59,092 bases of DNA from Pilasporangium apinafurcum (GCA_001600495.1 BCKE01000087.1:42975-102066), one strand, 5' to 3'. Shown: positions 23,101-37,517, counted from the stretch's first letter. Translations and numbers: made by a program. The notes: generated by a model not told the origin, from the letters alone.

Positions 23101-26100
23101 CGCGTCGGATCGTATTACCTTGATCCCAACCTGTGGCTTCTTCATCACAATGAACCCTGGTTATGCTGGACGAACCGAACTTCCTGAGAACTTGAAAGTG
23201 CTTTTCCGCTCGTGTGCTATGATTCGCCCGGATTTGAAACCCATCTGTGAAAATATGTTAATGTCGGAAGGATTCCAGCAAGCTAGAACGCTTGCGATCA
23301 AGTTTGTGACGCTCTATCAGCTCAGTAGTGAATTGCTATCGAAGCAATTTCACTATGATTGGGGTCTTCGTGCTGTCAAGTCTGTGCTTCGAGTGGCAGG
23401 CATTTTGAAACGTGCAGAGCCCGATGTAGAAGAGGACAAAGTGCTCATGCGCGCGTTGCGCGATTTTAACACCCCAAAAATCCCGCATCATGACACACCA
23501 ATCTTCCTTCGTCTTATCAGTGATTTGTTTATTGGCGTTGAGGTGGCGCCAAAGGTCAATTCTGAATTGCGTGCGAAAACTGTGACGGTTTGCAAAGCGA
23601 ACAATCTCCAGCATGACGACTCGTTTATCCTTAAAGTGTGTCAGTTACAAGAACTTATCGATGTGCGTCACTCAGTGATGCTGCTTGGTCCAGCTGGTTG
23701 TGCGAAAACGACGACGTGGCAAACACTTGCAAAATGCTGGAATTTGGGCAAAGAGAAAAAGATTTGTGTGTACGAAACGCTGAATCCGAAAGCAGTCACA
23801 TCGGATGAGCTCTATGGTTACATGACATTGTCGAAAGACTGGAAAGATGGCGTGTTGTCCATTATCATGCGAGGTATGTCAAAAAACTATGGAGAACAAG
23901 GATTTTATGAGTCTCAGACATACAAGTGGGTTGTGTTGGATGGTGACATTGATGCAGTGTGGATTGAAAGTATGAATACTGTCATGGACGATAATAAAGT
24001 GCTCACGCTTGTGTCGAACGAACGCATCCCGCTAAGCGATGCCATGCGCATGGTATTTGAGATTAACTCGCTCAAGAATGCGACACCGGCAACAGTCTCT
24101 CGGGCAGGTATTCTCTTCATCAACGAGACTGATATCGGGTGGCGACCGTTTATGGAGTCATGGGTGGCGAAGCGACAAGAAGAAGTGGAGCGCACGTACC
24201 TCCCGGGTTTGTTCGATAAATACATCGATCCTACATACGATCTTATGCGTAGAGGATACAAACAAATCGCTCCTGTTCGTCTGATTAATCAGGTGTCAAC
24301 GATCTGTTACCTGCTGGAAGGGTTACTGGGTAACATTCCGCCTGAAAAGAAGACACAGGAAGTAATCGAGTCCATCTTTGTGTTTTGTGCCACATGGGCA
24401 TTCGGTGGACCGCTTATTGTCGACAAGAGTGTGGATTACCGAAAAAATTTCCACGAATTGTGGATTGCAACCTACACCAACATCAAATATCCCAAAGAAG
24501 GACTATGCTTTGACTACTTCTATAATCTTGACACGAATGAATTTGAGAATTGGAACAGCAAGGTGCCCAAGTACGTGCCTTCTTCGATTGGCAATGGACC
24601 AGCTGATACTCCATTCAACTCGATTGTGATCAGTACTAACGATTCGGTTCGCATTCGTTTCTTAATCGAAACATTGGTCTCACGGCAACGTCCAGCCATG
24701 CTCGTTGGTGGTAGCGGGACGGGCAAGACGACGATTTTGAAGAACTTCTTGCGCGATCTAGATGAGGACATGCTCTACTCAACCATTAACATGAACTATT
24801 ACACCGACTCGTTCAAACTGCAACAGCAACTCGAGTCTGTGATCGACAAACGCTCGGGCCGGATGTTTGGACCACCAGCTACAAAGAAATTGATCTATTT
24901 CATTGACGATCTCAATTTACCCTACATTGAAACCTACGGTACCCAAAATTCACTGGCATTGTTGCGGCAACACATGGACTACAAAACATTCTTTGATCGC
25001 GTAGACTTGGGTTTCCGAAAGGAAATCGTAGACGTGCAATATCTCTCGGCGATGAATCCGACAGCTGGCTCCTTCATCATCGATGAGCGACTACAGCGCC
25101 ATTATGCACTGTTTGCATGCATGATGCCTGGTCGCGAGGATCTAAAAACAATCTATAGCTCTATCCTTAAGGGTCATCTACAGAATGGTGGATTCTCATC
25201 AAACTGCGTCGCTGCCTGCGATGCATTTGTGAATGTCTCTATTTTGCTGCACGAAGAAATGGTGACTAAGTTCCTGCCGAGTGCAACTAAATTCGTGTAC
25301 AACTGGAATATGCGCGAGCTTTCCAATATTTTCCAAGGGTTAACACGATCGAAGGGCGATTTCTTCCCTGGTGTCTTCCATTTTGCACGATTATGGGTGC
25401 ACGAGGCAACTCGTGTTTTTTGCGATCGACTCATCAACGAGGAAGATATTTTGAAGTTCGAGGAGCGTATTCGTGAGATCACCAAGAAGGCCATCCCTGA
25501 TATCGATCATGTCGCGCTCTTTAATGACCAACAGTCCAGTGCAAATGATGAAAGTGGAGTAAACGTCAATATTTTCACGACATTTGCAACGCAGGTTGCT
25601 GGTATTGATAGCGTTTATATCCCCGTGCCATCCATGAAGCACCTAAACAAAGTACTGGTTGAACAGTTGGACGATTACAATTCAAAGTACTCGATGATGA
25701 ACCTGGAACTTTTCGATAACGCCATGGAACATGTGACTCGAATTTGTCGTATCATTGGGAACCCTGGTGGCAATGCGATGTTGATTGGCGTTGGTGGCAG
25801 CGGAAAACAGTCGCTATCTCGTCTGGCGTCGCACATTTGTGGATTTGACGTCCGGCAGCTGTCTGTGACGTCCAATTTTCGAATTGAAGATTTGAAGGAA
25901 AATCTAGCCGAAATGTTTAAAATAGCTGGTATTCAAGGGTTGCCGTTGGTGTTTTTGATCACAGACTCTCAGATCGTGAATGAACGCTTCCTCGTATATA
26001 TTAACGACATGCTTTCGTCAGGATGGATCCCAGATTTATTCCCGAAAGAAGATCTTGACGGTCTTTTGGGCTCATTACGTAGTGAAGCTAAGGCCAACGG

Positions 26101-29100
26101 TATACCAGATTCACCCGACGCATTAATGGATTTCCTTTTGCTTCGCATTCGGCTCAATTTCCGGATCATCATGTGTTTTTCGCCTGTTGGAGCGTTGTTC
26201 CGTGTTCGGGCACGCCGTTTCCCTGGTTTAGTCAATTGCACTGTAATCGATTGGTTTCATCCTTGGCCAAGAGATGCATTAGTGCGTGTGGCATCCAGCT
26301 TTCTCGAGAAAATCGACGATATTGGTGATGCCACCTTACAGAAGAATCTCGCAAATCACATGGCTGATGTTCACATCTCAGTGACGGAGATGAGTAAGAA
26401 ATACTTTGAAACTCAACGGCGGTATAATTATGTGACGCCCAAGAGTTTCCTTGAATTGATCAGCTTTTACGAAATCCTACTCAAGCAAAAAAAAGAAGAG
26501 ATTCAGCGGCAGATCACGCGCCTTGATGATGGATTGAGCACACTACGCAAGACATCGGCCGATGTCGCGGAGCTCCAGGTAGATTTAAAGCATACCATGA
26601 TCAAGGTTGCTGAGAAACAAGCCTCCACCGATCTGCTACTAGAGCAAATGGGACGAGAAAAAGCAGGCGCAGAGGTTCAACAGGAGAATGCCAACAAGGA
26701 ACAGCAGAAAGCCGAGGCTGCGAGCGCTGCCGCTGCCGAATTAGCAGCTGAAGCCGAGAAAGAGTTGAGCGCGGCGAAGCCAGCAATGGATGCTGCTGCC
26801 TCAGCGGTGGATTGTCTGTCCAAGCCTGCCATTACTGAGTTAAAAAGTCTCCCGAAACCTCCGGCAGGTGTGGATAATGTCACAAAAGCGTGTTTGATCT
26901 TGGTCGAGAAGGAGTACAAGAATCATAAATGGGATCGCGCAAAGAAAATGATGAATAACGCTGGTGCATTCCTGGATGCTCTCAAAGAATTCAAGGGTGA
27001 AAACATTCCGGAAGCAGATATTGCTCGCATTGAACCACTGATCGCCGATCCAGAATTTACCGCTGAGAAAATGGCGTCCAAGAGTTCGGCAGCCGCGAAT
27101 CTTTGCTCATGGGTCGTCAATATCTATACATTTAACCGAATTTACGTGCGTGTTAAGCCCCTTATGGATTCGCTGGAATCTTCGAAGAAGAAAAAAGAAG
27201 AAGCTGAAGAACAACTCGCTCGCGCAATGGGTCAAGTGGCCGAAGTGCAAAAACGGTTAGAAATGCTGGAGAATACCTTACGTCAAGCTACAGAAGAAAA
27301 GATCAAAGTCGAGCAGATGAAAGAGTCGTGCGAAAATCGCCTCTTACTAGCAGGAAAGCTTGTGAATGGACTGGCCAGTGAGAACGAACGTTGGGGGATC
27401 GAAATTGAGCAGCTAAAGAATTCAGGAGTAATGGTCATCGGGAATTCACTTTTGGCTGCTGCATTTGTTTCCTATATCGGTGCATTTGACCAGGTGGTGC
27501 GGAAGGAATTATGGCAGCAAACATGGTTCCCTGATCTTGTCTCGAAAAATATTCCGATTACGGAAGGTATCGATCCATTATCGATGCTCACGACCGAGGG
27601 AAAAAATGCGAAAATGATGAGTGAGGGCTTACCTGCAGATCGCATTTCTATCGAAAATGGGGCGATTATCACAAGTTGTAAGCGATGGCCATTGGTGATC
27701 GATCCACAATTACAAGGGATTAAATGGCTGCGTGAGAAGGAGAAAGACCGCGGGTTAGTGGTGATGCAGCTCAGCCAAAATCAATGGTTGCGAAAAATGG
27801 AATCAGCCATTGGCAATGGCCACGTAGTTATCATTGAAAACATTGGCGAAGAAATTGACGCCACGCTAGACCCAGTACTGGGACGAGCTGTTTATAAAAA
27901 AGGATCGAACTTGTTCTTGAAACTCGCAGGTGAAGAGGTCCAATATGATCCGGGCTTCTTTATGTACTTACAAACTAAGCTCTCGAACCCACACTACAAA
28001 CCTGAAATCGCTGCGCAATGTACATTAATCAACTTTATTGCAACAGAAAGTGGCTTGGAAGATCAGCTACTCGAAAAAGTAGTGAAAAAGGAACAGCCTG
28101 AGCTGGAACGACAGAAACAGGAATTGGTGCTGGCGTTCCAGAAGTTTAAGATCGACCTCGTGGAGCTTGAAGACCAATTGCTAGAACGGTTGGCGAATGC
28201 TCCAGATGATATCTTGAGCGATGTGCCTTTAATTGAGAGCTTAGAAGAAACGAAGAAGAAAGCCACAGATATCTCCATATCTGTCAAGCGAAATCAAGAA
28301 ACGGAAATTATTATCAATAATACGCGCGAATTGTACCGTCCAGTTGCTGCCGAAGGCGCGATGCTGTACTTCCTCTTGACAACGCTTAGTGCTATTGATC
28401 ACATGTATCGCTACAGTCTCGATTCGTTCATCACTTTTTTTTACAACTCGATTGATCGTGCCATTGCAAGTGACAAGCAAAGCGAACGTGTGCTTAATCT
28501 ACGAGAATCACTTCGTATCACGATCTATACATGGGTCTCCCGTGGGCTCTTTGAAGCCCATAAACTCATTTTCTTATCACAATTGACATTTAATCTCATG
28601 CGGCGCGGTATCTTGGGTGAAGATGTTCGAGTTCAGGAAAACTACATGCAGTTCCTCTTGCGTGGACCGAAGAAAACCGCAAGCGGTGAGGGCGAATCAA
28701 ATCCGATTGATTGGTTGCCGAACACTCAGTGGAATTCCATCAATGCTTTGGCGGCGTTGGAAGAGTTCCAGAAAATGCCTCAGGATCTGAAAGAGGCGTC
28801 ATCACGATTTCGTGAATGGTATAACCACGTCACTCCTGAATCTGAGAAATTGCCACTAGACTGGGCAGGGCTGGATCGAACACCATTCCTGAAACTGCTG
28901 GTCGTACGCTGTCTGCGTCCGGATCGAATGACCGTCGCTGTGAATGAATTTGTGCGCCACGTTCTGCCAAACGGCAGCAACTATTGCGATTGCGACTCGG
29001 CGCTCAATGCTACGCAGGTGATGGACAATTCATATTTAGATTCGACACCGACGACGCCGCTATATTTCATTCTCTCTCCAGGCGCCGATGTCGTCGGAGG

Positions 29101-30838
29101 TGTTGACAAACTTAGTGTGAAATACGGATTTGAACGTGGTGTGAGTTACCATAACGTGTCAATGGGTCAGGGGCAAGATATCTTCGCGATGGATCGCTTG
29201 GAAGTCGCGCATCGCAATGGTCATTGGGTCATTCTCAACAACATCCACTTGATGCCGCGCTGGTTGATCGCGCTCGAGAAAAAGCTCGATGAGTTTGCAT
29301 TGGAAGGATCGCATAAGAACTTTCGGCTGTTTTTGACCTCGGATCCTTCAAATTCAATTCCCATTGGCGTGCTCAATCGTTGCATCAAGCTGACGAACGA
29401 ACCTCCTTCTGGTCTGAAGGCGAATTTGAAGCGAGCATTTGTGAGTTTCCCGAAGGAATACATCGAAGAAGCTGAGGGCAAAGTGAAATCCATTCTTTTC
29501 GGACTTTGTCACTTCCATGCTGTGCTCATGGAGCGGAAAATGTATGGCCCCCTAGGATTCAATATGATGTACCCGTTTTCACTCGGTGATTTGCGTGATT
29601 CAGCCATTTGCCTGCAAAACTATCTGGAAAATTCCGCAGGTGGAAAGATCCCGTGGGCAGATTTGCGATATATCTTTGGTGAAATCATGTACGGCGGTCA
29701 CATCGTGAACGATTTCGATCGTTTACTTGCAAATACGTACCTAGAATTTTACATGCGCGACGAATTGCTCGACGAAATGGAGATGTTCCCGTTCGTCGGG
29801 GATGAAAAGGGCCCATCTTTCATGTCACTGGCGCCGTCTTCCTATGATAAATACTTGGAACACATCGAGACGGAGCTGAAAACGGATTCACCGTTAGCGT
29901 TTGGACTTCATCCGAACGCTGAAATCGATTTCCGAACGACACAGAGTGAGAATTTGTTCCGCACATTGATGGAGCTTCAGCCACGTGACGCCAGTTCCGG
30001 AGATGCCGCCATGAGCCCATTAGAACTCGCAAAAGCTGGCCTGGAAATGGTCATGTCACGTGTCGGGGAAAAGAAATTCGAATGTGACGAAATCGCACGC
30101 AATTTAGAAGAAATGGGACCCTATCAAAACGTATTTATCCAAGAATGTGAGGCTATGAACGTCTTACTCGCCGAGATTACCCGCTCGCTAAACGAGTTGC
30201 AACTTGGATTTGCCGGCGAGTTGACCATGTCAGATTCAATGGAAGCCGTGCAGGAGTCGTTATTCCTGGATCGTGTCCCAAAATCCTGGGAGAAATTGGC
30301 GTTTCCGTCCACTCGTCCACTCGGTTCCTGGCTGACAAACTTAGAAGCACGGTTGCAGCAATTGGAGGAATGGACACAAAACCCGACAGATATCCCGCGA
30401 GTGACGTGGCTGTCGGGGATGATCAATCCACAGTCGTTCTTGACTGCGATTATGCAAGTTACGGCGCAGAAAAACCAGTGGGAACTTGACAAATTGGTCA
30501 TCCAGACTGATGTCCTAAAACGGAAGAACACAGAAATCGATGCGCCCTCCCGCGATGGAGCTTACATCTACGGCATGTTTGTCATGGGTGCGCGGTGGGA
30601 CTCACAGAACAACACGGTCGAAAAGTCTCATCCCAAAGAAATGTTTTCGCCGCTGCCAGTGATCAATTGCAAGGCTGTGGCGGCAGACAAGTTGGATGTG
30701 AAAGGCTCTTACCTCTGTCCATGCTACAAGACGGAGATTCGTGGCCCAACGTATGTGTTTTCGGCGCAGCTAAAAACGAAATCTCCTCCGGCACGGTGGA
30801 TATTGGCAGGTGTGGCGCTCATCATGGATATTGCCTAG
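17168..30838 (+). CDS. Outer-arm dynein heavy chain, beta class (DNAH9/11/17 type)
   Basis: Two exons, 17168-17301 and 17371-30838 (69-base intron); 4533 residues, normal for axonemal heavy chains. The N-terminal tail matches the beta class: MKGETCLPLP, LHPTPDAEIEFWKLK and SKHYNTPARLVVLMREICN. The motor ring has four P-loops: AAA1 GPAGTGKTET (about 1847), AAA2 GPAGCAKTTT (about 2150), AAA3 GGSGTGKTT (about 2490) and AAA4 GVGGSGKQS (about 2850). The stalk coiled coils flank the microtubule-binding domain (about 3080-3370). The C-terminus ends with the usual RGPTYVF and WILAGVALIMDIA. It drives flagellar beating by ATP-dependent sliding of doublet microtubules and implies zoospores. The start is the first ATG in frame; the open frame extends upstream without one. 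No initiator match lies between the TE remnant (ends 17,017) and the ATG. Confidence 0.95.
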
Positions 30839-31060
30839 GACAGCTACTTCTTCCAAGTCAAATTTATGTATGTTTATTCTTCGCTTGGTTGTCTACATGC
30901 TTATTACAACTGCCTTTGTGTGCGCGCATATTCCTTCCACAGCATTAGGGTACCGCGAGCAGAGGGCGTAAGTTGATCCCTACGAGATCAAAACCAAAGA
31001 CGATGAAAATAAATGAGATTCGCACAGGAAGCAGAATTAATAGCAAATACAAAATACACT
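30839..31060. other. Short intergenic region between convergent genes
   Basis: 222 bases between the dynein stop and the Nudix stop; 3' UTRs only. Confidence 0.5.
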
Positions 31061-32115
31061 TTACAGGAATGGCGCATCATGAGGCATCTCTAAAAATTTC
31101 TTCGCTTCAAAAAGTTCCAGTTGTACCGATTCAAACTTGTCCGGTGGGCCAGCTCGGTACAATGTACGCACTTCAGCGGCTGAACACGAGCTCTTCATGT
31201 AGAAGGCTAATGACATACATAAAAAGTCAAGAGCAACAGGGTAAATGCATTTGGTAAACTATATACCAGCAGATGGCGCATTAACATACAGAAACTTGGT
31301 GTCTGTGCCTCTGCTTGATGGACAACACCCAACAGCAACGGTGCACTCAGGTCCTCCAGCCCGACATTCACTTCTTCGTGCACCTCCTGCATGATAGATC
31401 CAAAGAACTCACGCACAACCGCGTCCTCCATCGCCGCTCGTCGCGCTTCTTGTCCTGATTTCTCCAGCTCTTCCAGTAGTTCAGTTGCCAATCCAATATT
31501 CTACAGCACCACAAAGTCAGATGTCCTTGCGTTGTGAATGATACTTGAAGAGAGTTAGCTTCGCCCTACTGTAGGTTCAGGGTGGCCACCTGGCGTATCG
31601 TACATATCTTGATAGACCCCAACGGATTTGCTGCGCTTGATGAGCGCAATATATCCATCCGACGTCTCTAGGACCGCAGCAACACCCACTTTCCTCGACA
31701 AAAATGCGAACGCGTCCTGCTTGAGCGTGAGTCCGTCGTGAAGTAGATCTGTCACAAACTGCGAACAGCACGTGCCCAAGTACGTCTTGTAGTCAGTCAA
31801 TCCCCAATGGAACACTAGAGCCGGTGGATCAGCAGCATCCGTTAGCTGAGTCCAGCTGTGTAAGCGGAATTTGGTAGCATTAAACAGCCGTGGCGCACTG
31901 GCCCTGTATTGCTGCCACACTGTGTCAATCATGGCTTCTTGGGTGGGATCGGGGTGGATTGCACGGTTCCATTGAGTCGACAGTCGGATCTTCACCTGTT
32001 CCTGCAGGAATGGGCCTCCGATACGACGATTGGATGACTCAGTAACACCGTTGACTGCTGGGGATACGAAGCTGCTCACGCGGAAGCTCATCAGGCGTTG
32101 CCAGGGTAACTTCAT
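31061..32115 (-). CDS. NUDT9(plant)/NUDT22-like Nudix hydrolase
   Basis: Three exons on the minus strand, 31570-32115, 31290-31500 and 31061-31206; 300 residues. The N-terminal half has FNATKFRLHSW and HWGLTDYKTYLGT, typical of the plant NUDT9 and animal NUDT22 group. The Nudix box is spread over intron 1: DTPGGHPEPT, then REFFGSIMQEVHEEVNV with the metal-binding Glu residues. The last exon carries FYMKSSCSAAEVRTLYRAGP and FESVQLELFEAKKFLEMP, also family-specific. NUDT22 hydrolyses UDP-glucose and UDP-galactose to sugar 1-phosphate and UMP; the substrate here is inferred from family membership. Start at MKLPWQRL, the first ATG in frame; upstream extension would need a non-ATG codon. Confidence 0.85.
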
Positions 32116-32404
32116 CTCATGAAGATGATGTTCATAATTGAGTGGCAAAATAACAATATCACCTGATTTTGGTATATAACCGAATATATCGACTTTTTAT
32201 GGAATATGGTTATTATGAAGTGGACCACGTTATTTTATAATGCAAATTTGTGATTAGGACAGAATACGGTATAATGATAGGATTAGTTATCAAAAGATGT
32301 GCATATGGAAAAGATTGAGACCTTCTCAGAAAGAAGGAACATCTATCGAGAAGGTCACTCTTGCTACGAAAGGAAGGGAAGAAGACGAAGAAAGAAGAGA
32401 AGAA
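32116..32404. other. Divergent intergenic region
   Basis: About 290 bases shared by the divergent Nudix and ATG3 genes; a bidirectional promoter is likely, but no clear initiator match was found. Confidence 0.45.
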
Positions 32405-33637
32405 ATGCAGAGTTTGTTTCATGGTGTGCGCGAATACCTGACGCCAGTGCTGACGGAGTCTTCATTTGAAGAGAAAGGACTGCTCACCCCCGAAGAATTT
32501 GTCAAAGCCGGCGACCTGCTGGTCTACAAGTGTCCCACCTGGCGTTGGTATGCTATAACACATTTGACGACTATCTTTTGGGATAAAAGAATGCTGATTA
32601 CTCGGTGTTTTGTGTCTGTAGGGAAAGCGGTGATCCGAGTAATCGCCGCCCATATTTACCTGCAGATAAGCAGTACCTCATCACGAGAAACGGTGAGTGC
32701 TTCTTGTAATGTGGATATGGGTTGATGGTTGAAGATGTCAAATAACCACTTTTTGGCTGTATTTTATATGTAGTTCCTTGTCGTCGCCGGGTGACTGCAT
32801 TAGATCTGAATTATCAGACGGAACGTGCCGTGGAAGGAGAGGATGACTGGATCGCAGCGTCTTCATATGCGAACGAGGGTACCTCCACTGGCGTATCTGG
32901 TGAGTACATCTCATTTTTATCACATATTGATAGCTCGCCAATAGCTAATGATGATAATGAATGTTTATATTTATGTAGACTTGGCGAATGAATTGGAACA
33001 CATCTCGATGGATGACTCTGCCAGTAGCAACACCAAACCTCCACGCAGTACTCCAAACATCCTGGACGCCATTGTCGATCAGCATTTCACTGACTCCAAC
33101 GCTCTATCTTCTCAAGAGCAACAGCAGTCGGTTCCCGATCTCAGTGCGTACGAGGAAGAAGACAATTTGGTCGAAGAAGACGAAGCTGCATTGGGACCAA
33201 TGCGTGGTGGCGCGGGCTACCTGGTAGCCAGTGAACCAGACGACGACGCCAACGATGCTATCTTGTACACGCGCACGTATGACCTGTCGATTACGTACGA
33301 CAAATACTATCAGACACCGCGCGTATGGCTCTTTGGCTACGATGAGAAGAACACGCCGCTGACCGCGGAGCAAATGTTTGAGGACATCATGCAAGATTAC
33401 GCAAACCGCACTGTCACGATGGAACCGCATCCACATCGCAGTGCGTTGACACATGCCTCAATTCATCCATGCCAACATGGTGCCGTCATGAAGCGGATCG
33501 TAGCCAATTTGAAGCAAAGTGGCGCGACGGAATTGCGCAGTGACCAGTATTTGTTTTTGTTTCTGAAATTTATCCAGTCGGTCATCCCGACGATCGACTA
33601 TGATCACACTATTGAGGTTGATGCCAAGAAAGGATGA
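32405..33637 (+). CDS. ATG3: ATG3, E2-like enzyme for ATG8 lipidation
   Basis: Four exons, 32405-32547, 32622-32692, 32774-32899 and 32979-33637; 332 residues. The N-terminus ([33 protein letters not shown]) and the exon 2-3 join ([13 protein letters not shown] then VPCRRR) are diagnostic. A long acidic flexible region follows (about 115-195), then [20 protein letters not shown], and the active-site loop [15 protein letters not shown] with the catalytic Cys, then [12 protein letters not shown] at the C-terminus. ATG3 takes ATG8 from ATG7 and conjugates it to phosphatidylethanolamine on forming autophagosomes. All catalytic residues seen are normal. Confidence 0.95.
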
Positions 33638-34027
33638 TGTATGTTGATTAGAAATGCATGCAAGTTATCCAGACATCAGCAAGAGCATTATGGGTTGACT
33701 TTGTTGACTTTTTTCGCTGTGTTGGTGGCGAGCTAAAGTCTACAAAACGCTAAAATTAATAATATTTGGTTGAAGCACCATGTTTCGTTGAGTATCAGCG
33801 TCCCAGATGATATTGTGGGACGAAATGTGGGCTATATGACTATGTTTTTGGTGGGTTCCAGACCTGAGATCCTTCACAGCTACGCACTTCCTGCGTTGGT
33901 GTATCCATCATCTGGAAGAAGAAAGAAATCAGCGGAAGAGAAGAACTCCCAAGCGGATCATTCACTGCGTCTGTCGTAGCCACTGGGCTCACGCGAACGA
34001 AATTATAAACAATTAAAGCATAAGAAC
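33638..34027. other. Intergenic region
   Basis: 390 bases between ATG3 and the Rab gene. One short plus frame (33770-33979) has no recognisable features. Confidence 0.45.
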
Positions 34028-34971
<944 letters not shown>

Positions 34972-36665
34972 ATAGTGTAAACGAAGTTTTGTGCAGCCAC
35001 CATCCCGTTGTCACAGCTAAGCAATTCGTCACTAAAGTTGTATGATTAATGGCACGCAAAATTCGAGAGATGGTATGTCTATACTCACGATGTCATGAGC
35101 TATAGTGTCTTTGTTTATGCTTGGCGTCTTCGGGTATGACACCAGGTATTGTTTGCTGTTTTCCTTTCTCCATCTCATCATTTCAAGGTACGTTTTGCTT
35201 TGATGAGCATAGTCAACTAGGCATGTGTGCATGGTAATATTTCTATGTTTGGATTCGATGTGACACTGACTTTTGTCGTAGTTGACAAGCAAACCATCTC
35301 GGAATGCGCGCGGCAAGCTTCATTGGAGGTGAGAATTATGTCACATACTCAGGACAACAGCAATTCGATCGAGATGGTAACGCTTATATGATTCTACAAT
35401 ACCAGGTGTGTTCATAACCGTTTGACACGATAGTAAAGGGTTTTGTCTTCAGGACAACCGAATGAAGTGTGGATATTATTTATGAAGCGACGCAGTTCAT
35501 TCCAAAGAAAGATATGTAAATGAACGTGAAAGCTACACCCACAAAACTACTTTGATTGAGGAATGATTGCTTGTATCCGGAAAAGCAATGGAGTTCATCC
35601 TGGATATTTTGTCCATTCAGATGACATGAATTACCAACAGAGGAGGAGTATAAGTAGGGCTCAAGATAAAGTATTACGAATTGCATCATTCAAGACAAAA
35701 AGGAAAGTGCCGGTACCGAGATCATTCTGAATTGGTGATAGATTTTTTTCACTGTTGAAAACGAACATGTTCACGTATATGTCCATGTGTGCGCATATGT
35801 AGGGCAAAGAGAAATGACCCATTAATCACATGAAAACTGGCGAATTCCAGGGCTCTTAACTGGAGTACGATTCCAGATATGACAACGTCCGCCCACAACA
35901 ACGAAGCTGTTCAGAATAACACGGAAATTGATGGAATGGACACGATTCGGCTAAGAATGTCACCACAATAAACACACCTAGCACCGATTGTGTTGGTCTT
36001 CTATTGGAGTAGATCTTTACTCAGTGTGGCTGCGCTTGATGCGACTATTGAAATACCTTCAACAACAATAGCAGTGGCCAATCCGATTCGTTTCTCGTAA
36101 CAATATTCAACGCGTAGGCACCCGTGACGTCACTAAGCAATCTCCATTTGTGCAAGAGTAAAGTAAAAAAAGGCAGTCATTGATCACTAGCTGTTCATCT
36201 TCTTTTGAGACAATGTACTTCCTTCTGCTCGTAATCAATTAGTGTATATGGCCAAACGCGACATTTTCGGACGATCACGCCTCTGCTACGACTTGCTGAT
36301 CGTTTCTACTGACAGAAGTCACAGAGATCGCCTTTATGATATGCAACTATGTGTGGTCGTCACGGGAGTCGAGCAATAGCAATTATCGTTAGCGTTGGTC
36401 GATTACTATCGAACAAGACAGCAGTCAATAGTCCTCACACATACTTGCATCACCACGGAGAAAAAAGAAAGGCATATCTCGGGTTTTTTACGTGAAGTGT
36501 GTCGGAATATACGCAGCAGGGGGGAGTTGCATGTTACAAATTTATTTTCGATGAAAATCCATATTGACTGCATGACAAGTACTTTGCAATCGACACTTGC
36601 CTCATGCACGTCATAAGGTTGTGTGCGTTTTGGCAGAGAGATAGCCGTTGAAATATTGGATCATC
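34972..36665. other. Gene-poor region
   Basis: 1.7 kb with short frames on both strands and no recognisable protein or RNA. It is the left edge of the accessory region. Confidence 0.45.
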
Positions 36666-36860
36666 CTGTCGTGGCGATTACCAGCATATGGGCTGAGCGG
36701 ATGCGTTTAAGAGATTGTTAGACTCTCCTGCTGTCCACAAATACTCTTCCTACACTCTATCCTCCTCTTTGTAACTCGAATGGTCGTGAAAGTCCATGTA
36801 GGAGACACATGGCGAGTGTAAGAATGTTCTTCGACTCCAAGCAGTATTCTCGCACTTAAC
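36666..36860 (-). pseudogene. Family I Fanzor-like 3' end (copy 3)
   Basis: On the minus strand the sequence aligns base by base to copies 1 and 2: a frame with SKNILTLAMCLLHGL, then the conserved non-coding 3' end with CTGGTAATCGCCA. About 15 bases coding the RDVNA of the third RuvC motif are deleted. The stem arms (plus 36697-36701 and 36734-36738) pair as GTGGA/TCCGC with one G-U in the minus-strand RNA. Opposite in orientation to copy 2. Confidence 0.65.
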
Positions 36861-37219
36861 TACTGTACAAGTGCAGGATGTATTGACAAAGTAAATGTTC
36901 ATTTAGCAGACATTTACGAACACATGCACAGGACAAAAGATATCGACGACAACGAACTAAAATCTAGCGGAGATGGATTGTCCGAGTCGGGTAGCGACTA
37001 ATCGTACTCAGACTGCGCACTAACAGTAACATTCATACACACATATAATGTCTCGTGGTAATTTCTGGTTGACAGAGAATTGTACATTGTCATGTGTGTA
37101 TGTGTCTTAGACTTGTCAGATCTTCTAGATTTGAGTGAGATATGGTAAACAGCCAGGCAAAAAGACTCATGGATGGTATCGTGCAGTGTAAATACATTCG
37201 ACCATGCCATCATAGCCCA

Positions 37220-37517
37220 CCAGTCACTTCACAAGAACAAGCTGTGCGTCGACCACACACACACTAACTCGATGAGCTAGGGCTCCCACCAGGTTCTCCA
37301 CTGCAACAATAGTGAGTACAGAATCGCATGGGAGCGATACGTGAATGCGTCGAAAAACATTCTTACGCTCGCCATGTGCCTCCTACATGGACTTCCAAGC
37401 CCACCAGAGTTACGGAAAGGAGAAACGATCGTAGAAAGAGTATATGTGGGCAGTAGGAAAGTCTAACAATCTCTCAAACACGTCCACTCAGTTCGTATGC
37501 TGGTAATCGCACGACAG
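37220..37517 (+). pseudogene. Family I Fanzor-like 3' part (copy 2)
   Basis: Plus-strand frames give FTRTSCA (the zinc-finger start, as in FRTS..C), then, after a stop and a frame change, VLHCNNSEYRIAWERYVNAS and KNILTLAMCLLHGLPSPPEL, homologous to copy 1. The catalytic Asp of ERDVN is Tyr (ERYVN), and one zinc ligand is Tyr. The conserved 3' end follows, with stem arms GTGGGC (37446-37451) and GTCCAC (37482-37487), ending near 37517. Confidence 0.7.

Noticed and set aside
22331-30531. Many antisense and alternative frames of 60-135 codons within the dynein gene
   Set aside because: They mirror the codon bias of the long sense frame, have no motifs and overlap invariant motor motifs.
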